DNA of 64,000 nt from Paenibacillus sp. SYP-B3998 (GCF_010820665.1 NZ_JAAIKC010000001.1:310001-374000); one strand, 5' to 3'; shown: positions 43,001 through 53,376, counted from the first letter of the stretch. The notes: generated by a model not told the origin, from the letters alone. Program-made: numbers and translations.

Positions 43001-45838
43001 CGCCACCCTGTGACAGTTAGTCTCGTGAACTTAAGCGATAATGCAACACCTGTGAATGAGATCAAGACACCTAACGGCAGCAGCCATGTCTTTGCGGAAA
43101 ATGGCAGTTACACATTCACAGTGGTCGATCTGGCAGGAAATGAGCGGCAGATTCCTGTTCATGTGGGGAACATTGACACTGTTCTACCGAATATCCGAAT
43201 CGTTCCTGTCTGGGGACTTCAGCCGAGCCAGACTGTCAGCGCTACCGTCTATGGCACTGACAATATGACAGCCTTGACGGACATTAGCGTTTCGTACCAG
43301 TGGACGAATACGCAAAGGACGCCTGAGGCGTCAGATAGCAGTTGGAAATCTGCCGTCAACGAATCTGTGATTTCAGGGACAGATCTAGCAAACGGCGAGT
43401 GGTATCTGCATGTGAAAGCGGTCGATCAGGCCGGTAATACAGCCATCCAAACGAGCGAGAGGCTGCTTGTCGATCGTGTGGCACCCTCAGCTTCCGTTAC
43501 GTACTCGATGTTAGAGCCGACGGCAAATACGATAACTGCTCATCTTGTATTTGACGAACCGGGTATTCGTGTGCTGAATACGCCACAGGGTATCCCGTAC
43601 CATGAGTTTACAGAGAATGGCTCTTTCACCTTTAGGTATGAGGACGAAGCTGGCAATCAAGGTGCCACAGAGGCAGTGGTAAATCACATCAATCCGATGC
43701 TGCCAAGGGCGAAAATCGTGTTCTCGACCAACGAGGTAACGAAAGATGATGTGACAGTTACCGTTGCCACGTACGACAATCGTTACATTTTGACTGATTT
43801 CGTGTTCGATGCGGATATGGGCGAACATCTGGTAAGCTCCAAATTGGACGGTCAATCTGTGACAGAATCCGTTTATAAAATTTCTCATAACGGGAATATC
43901 GCATTTGTAATTAAAGATACGCTCGGAGCAAATGCTGATCAGCCTGTCAAAGTTCCAGTGTGGAACATCGACAAAAAGGCGCCAGTTGCGATCCTACGGT
44001 ATAGCTTATCCAACATGACAAGAAATAGCGTGAGCGCTAGCTTGGTGCTTGAAGATGAGTCACCGACCGTTATTCTTAATAATGGCGGCAATAATACCGT
44101 CCTGTTCAAGGAAAATGACTCCTTTACTTTCGAGTTTCAAGATATCGCAGGTAATCGTTCCACAATGACGGCTCAGGTTACTAACATTGATAATGAAATT
44201 CCAACAGCAACTGTCACATACAATACGACGGAGATGACGAATAAGCCGGTAACAGCTACCATTCTTCCCGTAGATAACAGCGGGGCACCTGTAACGATCA
44301 TGAATAATGGAGGTCAAGCAAGCTATGCGTTTACGGAGAATGGCAAGTTTACCTTCATCGTGCGAGATCGCGTAGGCAACGAAAGCACAATTCCTGTCGA
44401 GGTTGCGAATATTGAGAAATCGAAACCGACAGGCAGTGTGGCTTACAGCGTCAAAGCGCTGACGAATCAGGATGTGATCGCTACGTTAACGGCGGTTGAC
44501 GATAGTGGCGAACCTGTAGCGATCACAAGCGAAGGCGGCCCTACGCATACGTTTAAGTCAAATGGCGTATTTACTTTTACGTTCAAAGATAAAGCAGGTA
44601 ATGAAGGAACCGTTGTCGCGGGCGTGAATTGGATCGACAAAACTCCGCCTCGCGGGTATATCGTGGCGTCGGAAAGTAAACCAACACAGAACGATGTCAC
44701 TTTAACGCTGAATCTGCCTGATGGCGGAAACATTCTGAATAACGACGGCAAGCCTACGATCGTGGCCCATGAGAATGGCGACTATACGTTTAAGGTTGCT
44801 GACAGCCTAGGCAACTCGGTGGATATGACGTATCAAGTGAGCAACATCGACCGTAAAGCTCCGATTGGACAAATCGTTTACACCACAGACCGGCCGACGA
44901 ATAAAGATGTTATTGCAACGGTGATGGCTGGTGAAAGCTTTAAAGTGCTGAACAATAGCGGAAGCAAGCAGGTTGTGTTTAAAGAGAACGGCGAATTTAT
45001 TTTCAACCTTGAAGACGAAGCAGGCAACAGGTCATCGGTAAAAGCGACGGTGAATCAGATTGATCGGACAGCTCCAACTGTCACTGTTAAATACAACATG
45101 ACGCAGCTTACGAATCAAAATGTTACAGCTGCCGTATACGGTGAAGAAGGCGAGAAGCTGATCGCTATTAATAATGATGAGAAGACGAGTATGGTGTTTA
45201 AACAGAACGGTTCCTTTACTTTCATCGTCGAAGATGAAGCAGGAAATCGGGTACGTGTAGGCGCGAAAGTTCAAAACATTGATAAAACAGCGCCTCTAAT
45301 CAAATTTGTTAATCCATTTATGGTGTTTCAGCCTGGCGAGAGAATCGACCTGAAGGATTATGAAGCGTATGACGATCATGATGGCGCCCTAGCTGCCGAT
45401 GCTGTCAAATTTACGCCAACGGAGTTGGATGCCTCCAAGGGTGGCAACTACGAGGTCACGTACAGTGCGACGGATCAGGCGGGTAACGTTGCCGAGGCGA
45501 AGCGTCCTATCAAAGTATTGTCTCCCAAAGACTTCCTTGTCCTTGTGAATGGTCGGTTCGAGCCTAGCGCTCAATACATGGTTGAAGGCAGTCAGGTCAC
45601 GTTCAAGGTGGTTAACTTCGTTGAGCAATACAAAGCTGCTTATAAAACCGGGGGCGGGATTCTGAAAAGCGGCGATTTCAAGCTAAGCTCGGAGGTTCTA
45701 GAAAATGGCGCTCATGGAGAGCCCGTTGCTAAAGAAATTGTGTATCAGGCTAAGCAGTCTGGCTGGCACACTTTTTATTTCCAGGATTTAAATCGAAGAA
45801 CCGTTGTCATCAACATTTTCTTCCTTGGAAGCGAATAA
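40064..45838 (+). CDS. Giant secreted Ig-like repeat protein
   Basis: The 1924-aa protein has a long basic signal peptide (hydrophobic core SLLVAMLAVLGMQTTLA, cut near AEAK). GAGGAGAAG precedes the ATG. After an N-terminal region with two related beta domains (GESIDIVLHFDE; GDKLTIKLTLDD), the chain is built of Ig-like modules. Those around residues 560-890 share YxWTNTGTKP-like strands; those around 970-1730 have about nine copies of VxYsxxxLTNxxVxAxL...FTFxxxDxAGNxS...NID. A DUF5011-like module near residue 1750 (LKDYEAYDDHDGAL) and a short C-terminal domain follow. No SLH or LPXTG is present. It is 15 bases ahead of an SLH giant, which may anchor it. Confidence 0.85.
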   Translation: MRQKRMRRKKDRLKKKYSLLVAMLAVLGMQTTLASKAEAKPAWADDNFLQYVNYSSKFSEYDGYDESNLQANKSYKPKFPNDLQLRAKIADDEDDDGFALGGVIGPSDLPAEMVDSAKMGQLEYRIDTVARIDNNDTMIVVANGEKYARSKNSEDGGLAVPYPITSGWNAFKPGENVLQFVLDDVRTPLSYFESIKLSLVDSVGPGLQYIALPNAGDGKFHLGESIDIVLHFDEAVTIDTSFELPMNTGKKAIYYAGNGSKEITFRYTVVADDMTRTDVGKMPYNQGKYLGIGVRTKNEWELPQGGDDKIGGTLPSNVKDPSDNQMLGSTDANPYNWKSKYDTAYNYTGGSSYYNQLDSSKLQVDGIVPIINDAEVTTSTGTKYLKAGDKLTIKLTLDDVVVGTAGYIAFNNGKEAVYKSGSGSKVVTYEYVVQPEDEGNNLAYKDFVKNLGITDDFGNTPIVQNGYNPPLSLAGEAICVDAKLPTVEFIPDTAGTYERQHTVKLNVIEKGSGLEGDVLKYAWVQSPEEKTVTWVTYGIMDGKIPSVSKDKVNGNWYVTVLMSDKAGNINRVTSPVIRFDNIIPGISLRRDGSDKYEGTLTPQVNVTDAHAGPDDTRLEYQWLYHDDEISESSWLPFLNGQPVQTPKFPEHGRYTLQVRSFDRAGNKAEMTSQPYYLDTKPPEITITPDGNMTQQKTQKAQLHILDANSTLKPISYYWSQDADTKEPKWKDLGGQIEVSTDVESQPMEGVWFLHVRAADIWNNESIQSRAFYVDNTPPKVAFEYAPSLTESVKEAKVSVKATDVNTISALSYQWTNTGTKPSSSDAGWASLNNGDTLTKDKADGDWYVHIKAIDSFGNESITTSRVFKLSNAAPKISDFQIELPSHTNVSEVKVHISTASKEPYTYHIEDHNHNEIRSGAVAGGAADFTLDVPTVEGTYDYFFSFENEVHNHSEKLTKSIVYDRTLSVADAVYSETAATRHPVTVSLVNLSDNATPVNEIKTPNGSSHVFAENGSYTFTVVDLAGNERQIPVHVGNIDTVLPNIRIVPVWGLQPSQTVSATVYGTDNMTALTDISVSYQWTNTQRTPEASDSSWKSAVNESVISGTDLANGEWYLHVKAVDQAGNTAIQTSERLLVDRVAPSASVTYSMLEPTANTITAHLVFDEPGIRVLNTPQGIPYHEFTENGSFTFRYEDEAGNQGATEAVVNHINPMLPRAKIVFSTNEVTKDDVTVTVATYDNRYILTDFVFDADMGEHLVSSKLDGQSVTESVYKISHNGNIAFVIKDTLGANADQPVKVPVWNIDKKAPVAILRYSLSNMTRNSVSASLVLEDESPTVILNNGGNNTVLFKENDSFTFEFQDIAGNRSTMTAQVTNIDNEIPTATVTYNTTEMTNKPVTATILPVDNSGAPVTIMNNGGQASYAFTENGKFTFIVRDRVGNESTIPVEVANIEKSKPTGSVAYSVKALTNQDVIATLTAVDDSGEPVAITSEGGPTHTFKSNGVFTFTFKDKAGNEGTVVAGVNWIDKTPPRGYIVASESKPTQNDVTLTLNLPDGGNILNNDGKPTIVAHENGDYTFKVADSLGNSVDMTYQVSNIDRKAPIGQIVYTTDRPTNKDVIATVMAGESFKVLNNSGSKQVVFKENGEFIFNLEDEAGNRSSVKATVNQIDRTAPTVTVKYNMTQLTNQNVTAAVYGEEGEKLIAINNDEKTSMVFKQNGSFTFIVEDEAGNRVRVGAKVQNIDKTAPLIKFVNPFMVFQPGERIDLKDYEAYDDHDGALAADAVKFTPTELDASKGGNYEVTYSATDQAGNVAEAKRPIKVLSPKDFLVLVNGRFEPSAQYMVEGSQVTFKVVNFVEQYKAAYKTGGGILKSGDFKLSSEVLENGAHGEPVAKEIVYQAKQSGWHTFYFQDLNRRTVVINIFFLGSE

Positions 45839-45853
45839 GAAAGGAGCCAAACT

Positions 45854-48800
45854 GTGTACAGATGGATAAGTAGTTTATTAGTGATGTTAATGCTGTTTAT
45901 GTACCCTTTTGTGGACATTGTTAGAGCTGCTGGGGAGGATGCGCCATTAGAACTAGATAATGGCATTGTGAAGTTAGTTGTCGATGGCAAAGGGCACTAT
46001 ACGATTAAAACCGTGGCAGGCAACCCGCTCAGAAAAGCCGACGATGATAAATGGTTATTGTTCCAAAATAAGAGTCCGGACACGTCGTTCACGACGTTCC
46101 GGATCAATGATGAGGACTACATTTTCGGGGAAGGCTACGGGTTTAGTTTAGCCAGAAAAGCTTCCCTGCAAGGTCAACCAGAAATCCGAGGGAAAGGAAT
46201 TGTGACGACCTGGGATATTGATGGCGTGGAGATCAAACAAAAGTTGGAGTTAGTGGTGGATAAAAGCAATCCCAACTTCGGAAATGTGTTCATTCAATAC
46301 ACCGTTAATAACAAGACATCGGCCTCTGTTCAAGTAGGCAGCCGCATTCTGCTGGATGTCATGACAGGAACAAACGACGGCGCTGGCATTAAGATCGGGA
46401 ATCAGTTTATTGATACAGAAAAGCAATTCAAAGGTAGTGAGGTGCCCAAAATTTGGCGCGCAAGCGACAATGAGTTTGCTCCCAATGTAATTTCCTACGG
46501 ACTTACTAGCGGATGGGGGAATAAAACACCCGATGCGATGACCATTGGCCATTGGCAAGGATTATCCAAATCTGCCTGGGACTATCAAGTGAAGCCGGAG
46601 CTCAACTTCACGATTGAATCGGAGTACGGGAAGAAAGATACGGCGGTCGCCTTCTATTGGAATCCGACCCCGCTTCCAAGTGGTGATACAACCGTTTTTG
46701 AAACGTATTACGGAATTGGGGAAGTACCGGATAAAGCGTACACGTATAATGTGCAGCTGTCCTCTATTTCCAAGCTGAACGTAAACGATACTTTTAATGG
46801 TTATAAAGAAGAAGAATTTGAGATCACGGCTTATGTTGAAAACAACCTGCCGGGATCAACGGAGGTTTATGGTTTAACGGCTTCCATTAGCTTCGAAAAA
46901 GGGATTCAACTTGTTAAAGGCGAGGAAACTACGAAGGTGAAGAGGCTTCTCAAAGTAGGCGAGCAGCAAGCATTTACTTGGAGAGTCAAGGCTTTGCCGC
47001 AAGATATTTACAAGATGGAAAAGTACCGGGTTGATGTGTACGATGAAAGGCATATCGAGCCTGACGGCAAGGTCAACACTTCCGAGATTTATAGTACAAG
47101 CCGTTTTGTACTGCTGCCGAGTGTAGATGGAGGACCGCCGAAGACGCATTACAACACCGTGAGTCCAGACAAGCTCTACTATAGCGGTAAACGTTCGTTC
47201 ACGATCAAAGGAACGGGCTTCGAAATGTTCAAGGACACGAATAAATGGAAGCTGCTGCTGCAAAATGCGGCAACCAAGGACGAATTCAAAGTGCCGTCCA
47301 ATCAAATTTCGGTGCCCGATGATACGACAATTTTGGCCACTTTAGAAGACGAACTGCCTGTCGGGGAGTATAAGATTATTGTCGAAAAGAACGATAACAC
47401 AAGAACGGAATTGCCGTTCAAGCTGATGTTCTCCAAAGACAAAAAATATATTTCCAGAAATTACGGAATACTGGCGGTTCTCAAAGATTATGAGCTGAAT
47501 AGCTCAAATGGAGAGCCGAAATACTTCTATCGCCTCTTGCCGCTTAAGAATGAAGAGCAGCTTGAGCAGCTGAAAGCAAGCTTGCCTAAGGGCGAAAAAG
47601 CAGAGAAAAGCGTGCTCTTGACCGTGAAAGGCGATATTCGCGAGGTTCTCACGCCTGCGGGGAAATTGTCCAAGTATTTGGTCTACTCCGCTCACAAAAA
47701 GGCGATTATTAACGATGTTATGACGTATAGCTCGCCTGTTCCGATGATTATTTCGGATAATAAGCAGCAGGTGCTGAATATAGATCCTGCTCATAAGTTC
47801 GATTTCGATTTCAAGAAGAATCCGGAACTCGGTGATAGCTTCCAATGGAAACCGGAGCCTATAAGCGGAGCGCTTCAGCAAGGGACCAATGTGATTCCAG
47901 ATATGGGCGCTGATCTGGGGTTGCCCGAGTTTGGCTTCGACCGAGCCTTTAAAGCTACAAACACAGGATTCGATATTGATTACCCTTATAACTCGGGTCA
48001 AGCTGGCATGAATAAAGATCAATTGAACCAGTTGAAGAAAACGTACGTGTATATTCAAGGGCAGGGCTTGCTAGGCGTTAATGCCAAGAACGGCTTTGAT
48101 TTCTGGTATGACAACTTCTCCATCGCGCTGGAGGACGGTCACAAATACACGTTGGAAGGTGATCGTGAAAAAGCGAAGGATGAAATGATCGTTGTTCATA
48201 TGGATGGCGTCGGCAAATTCCTGAACGTCATGCTGTCTGGCTTGCCGATCGATATTAATGAACTGGTCCTGGCCAATCATGAGGACAAAGATATGCTTTC
48301 CTTTGGCGCCAAAGTGTCATTACCGTTTCTGGGAGGTAAGAAGGGCGAGGGCGAAGAGGAATCCAAAGGAGCACTTTCCATTGATGCCAAAGATATCTTT
48401 TTCTCCAGAAAAGGGTATGAAGGATTGATCGCAGAAGGGGAGCTATCTTTATCCAATTTCGGTATGGTCAAGGGTATAGAAGCCAAAGTAGGCGTTGACA
48501 CGTTCAATGGCAAATATAATGTAGACGGATCTGCAGAAATAGGTGTTGTCAAAGCGGAGGTTAGCTTCGAAATTGTTCGTGAACGCCAAAATGATACGTG
48601 GTATTTAAACAAGCTTGTGTTGTCAGGCGAAGGCGATCCTGGTATCCCTGTTGTTCCAGGCAGTGTTTATGTCACGAAGCTTGGCGGCGGCGTAGAAAAT
48701 TTGGCTGAACTGACCAATCCGTATTATGGCGGAGCGGAAATTTTTACGGTTGTCGTGCTGAGCGACATCAGTGCAGTTAAAGTATTCAAGGGTGAGTTTG

Positions 48801-51800
48801 AAGGTAAATTCAACCGCAGAAAAATGCGTATTGACGGTAATTTGGACGTTGCTAGCTTGCCAATCTTCAAAACTGCTTATCTGGAGGCTTCCTGGGATAC
48901 AGGGACAGATGAGAGCTTCTATGTGACGGGCGGAGGCACCATCGATATTTTGGATGGGTTAATTGAAGGTGGCGGCAGCGTTTATATTTCCGATAAACGA
49001 TTTGACGGAAGAGCGTATATTGAGCTGAAAATTCCGAACTCGGTTCCATTTATTGGTGGAGAAACGCTGGCGAAAGCTTCAGCGGGCATTAACGATGAAG
49101 AAGTTTGGGCGGCGGCACAGATTAATCTACTGCTCGTGTCTATCGAGCTTTCTGCCGATTATTATTGGTCTGGAGGTTTGGAGGTAGGGGTTGATATCGC
49201 ATCGTCTGATCCCCGATACGTGCCTCGCATGGACCGTCCTCAGGGCATATACGAGATGCCAGTCAAAGACGGAGATAAAGAGGGCACGATGGTGTACGGT
49301 ACGAATATGCGCATTATTGGCAGCTCGAAGCCGACATCTACACTGGCATCACTTGGCGGGAACCTTGGCTTGAATGAGTCTCCTGTTTATGGTACGGGCT
49401 CAGCTCTTGCAGTAACGAATGGTAAAAAGACACATGCGTTTACGATGGATGGCTCGAGCAGCTATTTAGTTGAAATGGCCTACGAGGGAACCCTTCCCAA
49501 CGTGAGTGTAACAGATCCGGGTGGTGCATCGATAGATCTCGTAGAGAAAGGAAACTATTTCATTCGTAAAGCAACTGTGGCTGGTGTGGAAAAGCAGTTC
49601 ATGGTCATTGCTTTTGAGAAGCCGGCTGCAGGTGTATACACGTTGAATTCTGACCAAGAGGTCGAAACGAAGTTGGCGCAGGTGCTTCCCGTGCCGAAGC
49701 TGAAAGGTGCGAGCGCTGCGCTTACAGCTGACAACAAGTTGAAGCTGAATTGGAGCGGTGAGCATTACAAAGAATCCGCTAATGCCGAGGATGCGTCAAA
49801 GCTAATTATTTCGTTGTCAACGGAGGAGAAAAATGTAGGCAGAGTGATTGCTACTGTGGATCCGAAGACAGGCGGGCAGACAATTGCCATTCCAGAGGAT
49901 ATGCAGACAGGTGATTACTACGTACATTTCGGTCTCTCAACGAAGAAAATGTCTTATAGCGAGTTGGACTCCGAGAAGCTGCACATCGTGAATCCGAAAG
50001 CTCCGGCGGCCGTTAGTTCGGTGAAGGGCGTGAAGAACGGCAACGGCATGCTGCGAGCGAGCTGGCCAGCTAGCGTAGACCCTGCAACAACGGGGTACAA
50101 CATTGACGTATTCGACACGAACGGCAAGGCTATTGAGAAGTTCGGTACGGCTTATGTCGATGCGAAAAAGGCAACTAAGGATAAAGATGGGAATTTGAAT
50201 GTAGTCATCGGAGGCACATACAAAGAGCATCTACCGAAAGATTTCTTTAAAGATCCGAGTAAGAATAACAAAACGCCTGAAGTATTGGGACTAGAAACAG
50301 GCAAATCTTATAAAATCGGCATTACGCCAGTACGCAAAGAGGCTGATGCAACAGATAGTATGAAGAGCAAAACGTATTATGGAGCTACGACGATCAGCAC
50401 GCAGGTTGATTTGCCAAAAGCGAATCCTCCGCAGATAACTGTCGGAGTTGTTGGGAAAACGACTGAAGCAACGCCGATCAACGATACGGAAACAGTTAAA
50501 AATGTCAAGGATATAACCTCTTTGACAACGCTCGGTGTTAAGGAACGCGATGTTAAGCTCAAGCTTAGCGCGGAGGAAGAAGTTACGGCTGATATTTATG
50601 TGGATGCTGTTAAATCGAGTAAACAAATGAAAGGCAAGTTAGACGAACTCATGCTGTACCAACTGACGGACGGCAATCATATTGTGGATATCGTTGCCAA
50701 AAATAAAGATGGAGATATAACGGTGAAGCGACTGAAGTTCATCGTGGATACCAAAGCTCCGGTCTTATTACTGGATAACCCTACAACAGATTCCATTGCT
50801 CTAGGCGGGAAGGCAGAGATTCTAGGAAGGACGGAAGCGGGATCTAAGGTGGTTATTGACGGTCAGGAAGTTACCACTGACGACAAAGGATATTTCCATA
50901 CTTCGATTCCGTTAAGCAATCAGTTCAAGAGTCAAATTCAAATCGCTTCAACTGACGCTGTTGGCAATAAGACGACTTCTCAGTTGCAAGTTATCAACGG
51001 AGCGATTAGGCCGTTGAAGAAAGTACACTTGACTCCGAATGTGGAGAAAATGAAAGCCGGAGAGTCTGTACAGCTTCAGCTTACTGGGATTCAAAATGAT
51101 GCTGCGGGGACCGAAATGGTCATTGATCCCGAATATGTGAAATGGGAGTTTATGGAGGGCAGCTCCATTGCTAACGTGGACGCGACCGGGAAACTTACAG
51201 TCAATCAGGAAGGCGATGTCGTTCTTCTCGCTTCTTATCAGGTGACTGACACGTATGCATTCCAGGATGCGGTTGTCGTGAAAGTTGGTTATGTTTCGGA
51301 TATCAAACCGGTTAGTAAAGTGAAATTGTCTCCACAAGTACAGAAAATGTATATTGGAGATTCAATTAAGCTAGATCTTATTGGTGCCAAAGATGATAGT
51401 ACCGAAGTCATACTCGATGAGACCAGAGTAAAGTGGGAACTTGTGCAAGGCGAAGATATCGCGAGTATCGATCGTAAAGGTAACTTGTCTGCTCACGGAG
51501 AGGGAAATGTAAAAATACGCGCTTCCTACAAGCTGAGCAACGGAAGTCTTACACAGGATGAAATCACGGTTAAGGTAGAAAAGAAACCGCAGATTATGCT
51601 ACTTACTGGTGTAAAGATATCGCCAAAAATCGAGAAGATGAGAGCCGGGGAATCACGCCAGCTTAAGCTTACAGGCGTTCAGAAAGATGGAACCGAAGTT
51701 GTGCTCGATTCAAGTAAAATAAACTGGGTACTGGAAAAGGGCAGTTCAATCGGCTCCATCGATACGTCAGGCAAATTGACAGTCCATGAAGCTGGCGAAG

Positions 51801-52996
51801 TAAGTATTCTTGCCTCCTACACGTTGGATGATAAGACGGTTATGCAGGCTAGTATGACGATCAAAGTCGAGAAAGATGCTAAAGATGAATCCGACAAACC
51901 GAATCCGACTTCCCCGACCTCTCCTCCTGTCGAGGTTGGCAAGAAGGATAAGGAATTGGAAGAGCAGCTCAAACAAGCTCTTGAGCAAATGAAGACGCAA
52001 GGGATGACGGAAGCAGGTATTTTCGATCTTTATCCGGATACTGATTTGCGCGGTAAGCGAGTTGAAGAAGTGACCATTTCTGTGAATAAAGGAACGGTTA
52101 GCGAAGCAGATAAATTGTACGTTGGTAAAGTAACCGATGCCACTAAATTAATAAATGACGAGGAAAGTCGCAGCAAAAAAGCGATTACTAGCATTTATGA
52201 GTTGGGTATCGTCAAGAATGGTAAGAATGTGAGCAAGCCCGTTGAGGTGAAGTTCCACTATGACACAGGGCGCGTTCAGAATTCGAGCGGTTTGGCAGTT
52301 TATCGATACAATGAATATATGCACAAATGGGAAGTCGTACAGGGGACTGTCGATTCCGCTACTGGCGAGGTTGCAGTGAATATTAATCGTCTAGGCAAAT
52401 ATGCACTATTCAATGTAGACGCTCCTTTCAAATTTACTGACCTCTCCAAAGATAGATGGTCCGCTGCCAGCGTTTATGCCCTGCAGTCGTTGGGTATCGT
52501 TGATGGCGTTTCAAGAGGGAACGGCTTATTCTATGAGCCGGAGCGCAGTATCTCACGGGCAGAATTTATTAAATTGCTTCTTGCAGCGAAGAAGCTGCCT
52601 GTTCAAGTGGGTAATTTGGAAAGTGATTTCAAAGATTGGAATAAGGTTCCGGACTGGGCTAAACCGTATATGTATACCTCCATCCTTCATAATATAATGG
52701 GAGGCCGCAAGACGGATAATGGCCTTGTACTAGATAGCGAGACACCGGTAACGCGAGCAGAAGCCGTTACGCTTCTTGGCAGAGTGTTGGAGAGTAAAAA
52801 TGCTTCAGCCGCGCATGCACAATCGTTTGCAGATGCAGCGGACATACCGGATTATGCGCGAGTTTATGCTGATCAAATTCGTCAAAAGGGACTGCTGAAC
52901 GGGTATGAAGACGGAACATTCAGACCTAACAATCCTATGACGCGTGAAGAAACAGCTGCATTGATTTACAGATTAATTAGTCATCTAGACATGTAG
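45854..52996 (+). CDS. Giant SLH-anchored surface protein with BIG2-like repeats
   Basis: The 2380-aa protein starts at GTG behind AAAGGAG. It has a signal peptide (LLVMLMLFMYPFVDIVRAAG), a large N-terminal beta-rich region including an IPT/TIG-like module near residue 450 (YYSGKRSFTIKGTGFEMF), and a long middle part of beta repeats (~800-1150). FN3/Ig-like modules occupy ~1300-1700 and three BIG2-like repeats start near residues 1723, 1822 and 1919 (VEKMKAGESVQL; VQKMYIGDSIKL; IEKMRAGESRQL). A Pro/Lys linker and three SLH motifs (~2190-2380; LLNGYEDGTFRPNNPMTREE) follow. It is the wall-anchored member of a pair with the preceding gene. A terminator hairpin follows. Confidence 0.88.
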   Translation: MYRWISSLLVMLMLFMYPFVDIVRAAGEDAPLELDNGIVKLVVDGKGHYTIKTVAGNPLRKADDDKWLLFQNKSPDTSFTTFRINDEDYIFGEGYGFSLARKASLQGQPEIRGKGIVTTWDIDGVEIKQKLELVVDKSNPNFGNVFIQYTVNNKTSASVQVGSRILLDVMTGTNDGAGIKIGNQFIDTEKQFKGSEVPKIWRASDNEFAPNVISYGLTSGWGNKTPDAMTIGHWQGLSKSAWDYQVKPELNFTIESEYGKKDTAVAFYWNPTPLPSGDTTVFETYYGIGEVPDKAYTYNVQLSSISKLNVNDTFNGYKEEEFEITAYVENNLPGSTEVYGLTASISFEKGIQLVKGEETTKVKRLLKVGEQQAFTWRVKALPQDIYKMEKYRVDVYDERHIEPDGKVNTSEIYSTSRFVLLPSVDGGPPKTHYNTVSPDKLYYSGKRSFTIKGTGFEMFKDTNKWKLLLQNAATKDEFKVPSNQISVPDDTTILATLEDELPVGEYKIIVEKNDNTRTELPFKLMFSKDKKYISRNYGILAVLKDYELNSSNGEPKYFYRLLPLKNEEQLEQLKASLPKGEKAEKSVLLTVKGDIREVLTPAGKLSKYLVYSAHKKAIINDVMTYSSPVPMIISDNKQQVLNIDPAHKFDFDFKKNPELGDSFQWKPEPISGALQQGTNVIPDMGADLGLPEFGFDRAFKATNTGFDIDYPYNSGQAGMNKDQLNQLKKTYVYIQGQGLLGVNAKNGFDFWYDNFSIALEDGHKYTLEGDREKAKDEMIVVHMDGVGKFLNVMLSGLPIDINELVLANHEDKDMLSFGAKVSLPFLGGKKGEGEEESKGALSIDAKDIFFSRKGYEGLIAEGELSLSNFGMVKGIEAKVGVDTFNGKYNVDGSAEIGVVKAEVSFEIVRERQNDTWYLNKLVLSGEGDPGIPVVPGSVYVTKLGGGVENLAELTNPYYGGAEIFTVVVLSDISAVKVFKGEFEGKFNRRKMRIDGNLDVASLPIFKTAYLEASWDTGTDESFYVTGGGTIDILDGLIEGGGSVYISDKRFDGRAYIELKIPNSVPFIGGETLAKASAGINDEEVWAAAQINLLLVSIELSADYYWSGGLEVGVDIASSDPRYVPRMDRPQGIYEMPVKDGDKEGTMVYGTNMRIIGSSKPTSTLASLGGNLGLNESPVYGTGSALAVTNGKKTHAFTMDGSSSYLVEMAYEGTLPNVSVTDPGGASIDLVEKGNYFIRKATVAGVEKQFMVIAFEKPAAGVYTLNSDQEVETKLAQVLPVPKLKGASAALTADNKLKLNWSGEHYKESANAEDASKLIISLSTEEKNVGRVIATVDPKTGGQTIAIPEDMQTGDYYVHFGLSTKKMSYSELDSEKLHIVNPKAPAAVSSVKGVKNGNGMLRASWPASVDPATTGYNIDVFDTNGKAIEKFGTAYVDAKKATKDKDGNLNVVIGGTYKEHLPKDFFKDPSKNNKTPEVLGLETGKSYKIGITPVRKEADATDSMKSKTYYGATTISTQVDLPKANPPQITVGVVGKTTEATPINDTETVKNVKDITSLTTLGVKERDVKLKLSAEEEVTADIYVDAVKSSKQMKGKLDELMLYQLTDGNHIVDIVAKNKDGDITVKRLKFIVDTKAPVLLLDNPTTDSIALGGKAEILGRTEAGSKVVIDGQEVTTDDKGYFHTSIPLSNQFKSQIQIASTDAVGNKTTSQLQVINGAIRPLKKVHLTPNVEKMKAGESVQLQLTGIQNDAAGTEMVIDPEYVKWEFMEGSSIANVDATGKLTVNQEGDVVLLASYQVTDTYAFQDAVVVKVGYVSDIKPVSKVKLSPQVQKMYIGDSIKLDLIGAKDDSTEVILDETRVKWELVQGEDIASIDRKGNLSAHGEGNVKIRASYKLSNGSLTQDEITVKVEKKPQIMLLTGVKISPKIEKMRAGESRQLKLTGVQKDGTEVVLDSSKINWVLEKGSSIGSIDTSGKLTVHEAGEVSILASYTLDDKTVMQASMTIKVEKDAKDESDKPNPTSPTSPPVEVGKKDKELEEQLKQALEQMKTQGMTEAGIFDLYPDTDLRGKRVEEVTISVNKGTVSEADKLYVGKVTDATKLINDEESRSKKAITSIYELGIVKNGKNVSKPVEVKFHYDTGRVQNSSGLAVYRYNEYMHKWEVVQGTVDSATGEVAVNINRLGKYALFNVDAPFKFTDLSKDRWSAASVYALQSLGIVDGVSRGNGLFYEPERSISRAEFIKLLLAAKKLPVQVGNLESDFKDWNKVPDWAKPYMYTSILHNIMGGRKTDNGLVLDSETPVTRAEAVTLLGRVLESKNASAAHAQSFADAADIPDYARVYADQIRQKGLLNGYEDGTFRPNNPMTREETAALIYRLISHLDM

Positions 52997-53033
52997 AGAT
53001 GTAGGCATATTGTCGATGAAGCAGCAAGTAAAT

Positions 53034-53072
53034 AAAAATGGGATAGATCCTTTGGGATCTGTCCCATTTTTT
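53034..53072 (+). terminator. Terminator after SLH giant
   Basis: AAAAATGGGATAGATCC pairs with GGATCTGTCCCATTTTT (one G-T pair) across a four-base loop, with a T-rich right arm. Ends the surface-protein operon. Confidence 0.9.
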
Positions 53073-53118
53073 AATTTGTGAGGACATTCTGCGCAACGTA
53101 GCGCGAGGTTTACAAAGG

Positions 53119-53331
53119 TTGGAACCCCATATTCCTCCCTCCTCATGCACACATCAATGCATCCGCAGAAGAGAATTAATAGCATTCGGGCCTGAGAGAA
53201 ATTTGAGAGAATGGTTTAGTAAAATAGGTATTAACCCACATGATGACACGCTCCCTTTAGTCAAGGTCGGAGAGTCCTTTATAGATTTGAGTGAGGAGCG
53301 TCAACTGCGTATTCAGGAAATAATTTTTTGA
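53119..53331 (+). CDS. Short uncharacterised frame before cheY-like gene
   Basis: The 70-codon frame starts at TTG; AAAGG lies close upstream. The second half looks protein-like (LREWFSKIGINPHDDTLPLV, then SFIDLSEERQLRIQEIIF) while the first 20 codons do not, so it may be a fragment. No family is recognised. It ends directly before the extended frame of the next gene. Confidence 0.3.
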   Translation: MEPHIPPSSCTHQCIRRRELIAFGPERNLREWFSKIGINPHDDTLPLVKVGESFIDLSEERQLRIQEIIF

Positions 53332-53376
53332 ATGTACGTTGTCAGAAAGCATGTAGTCCGCATGAGAAGGAGCTTG

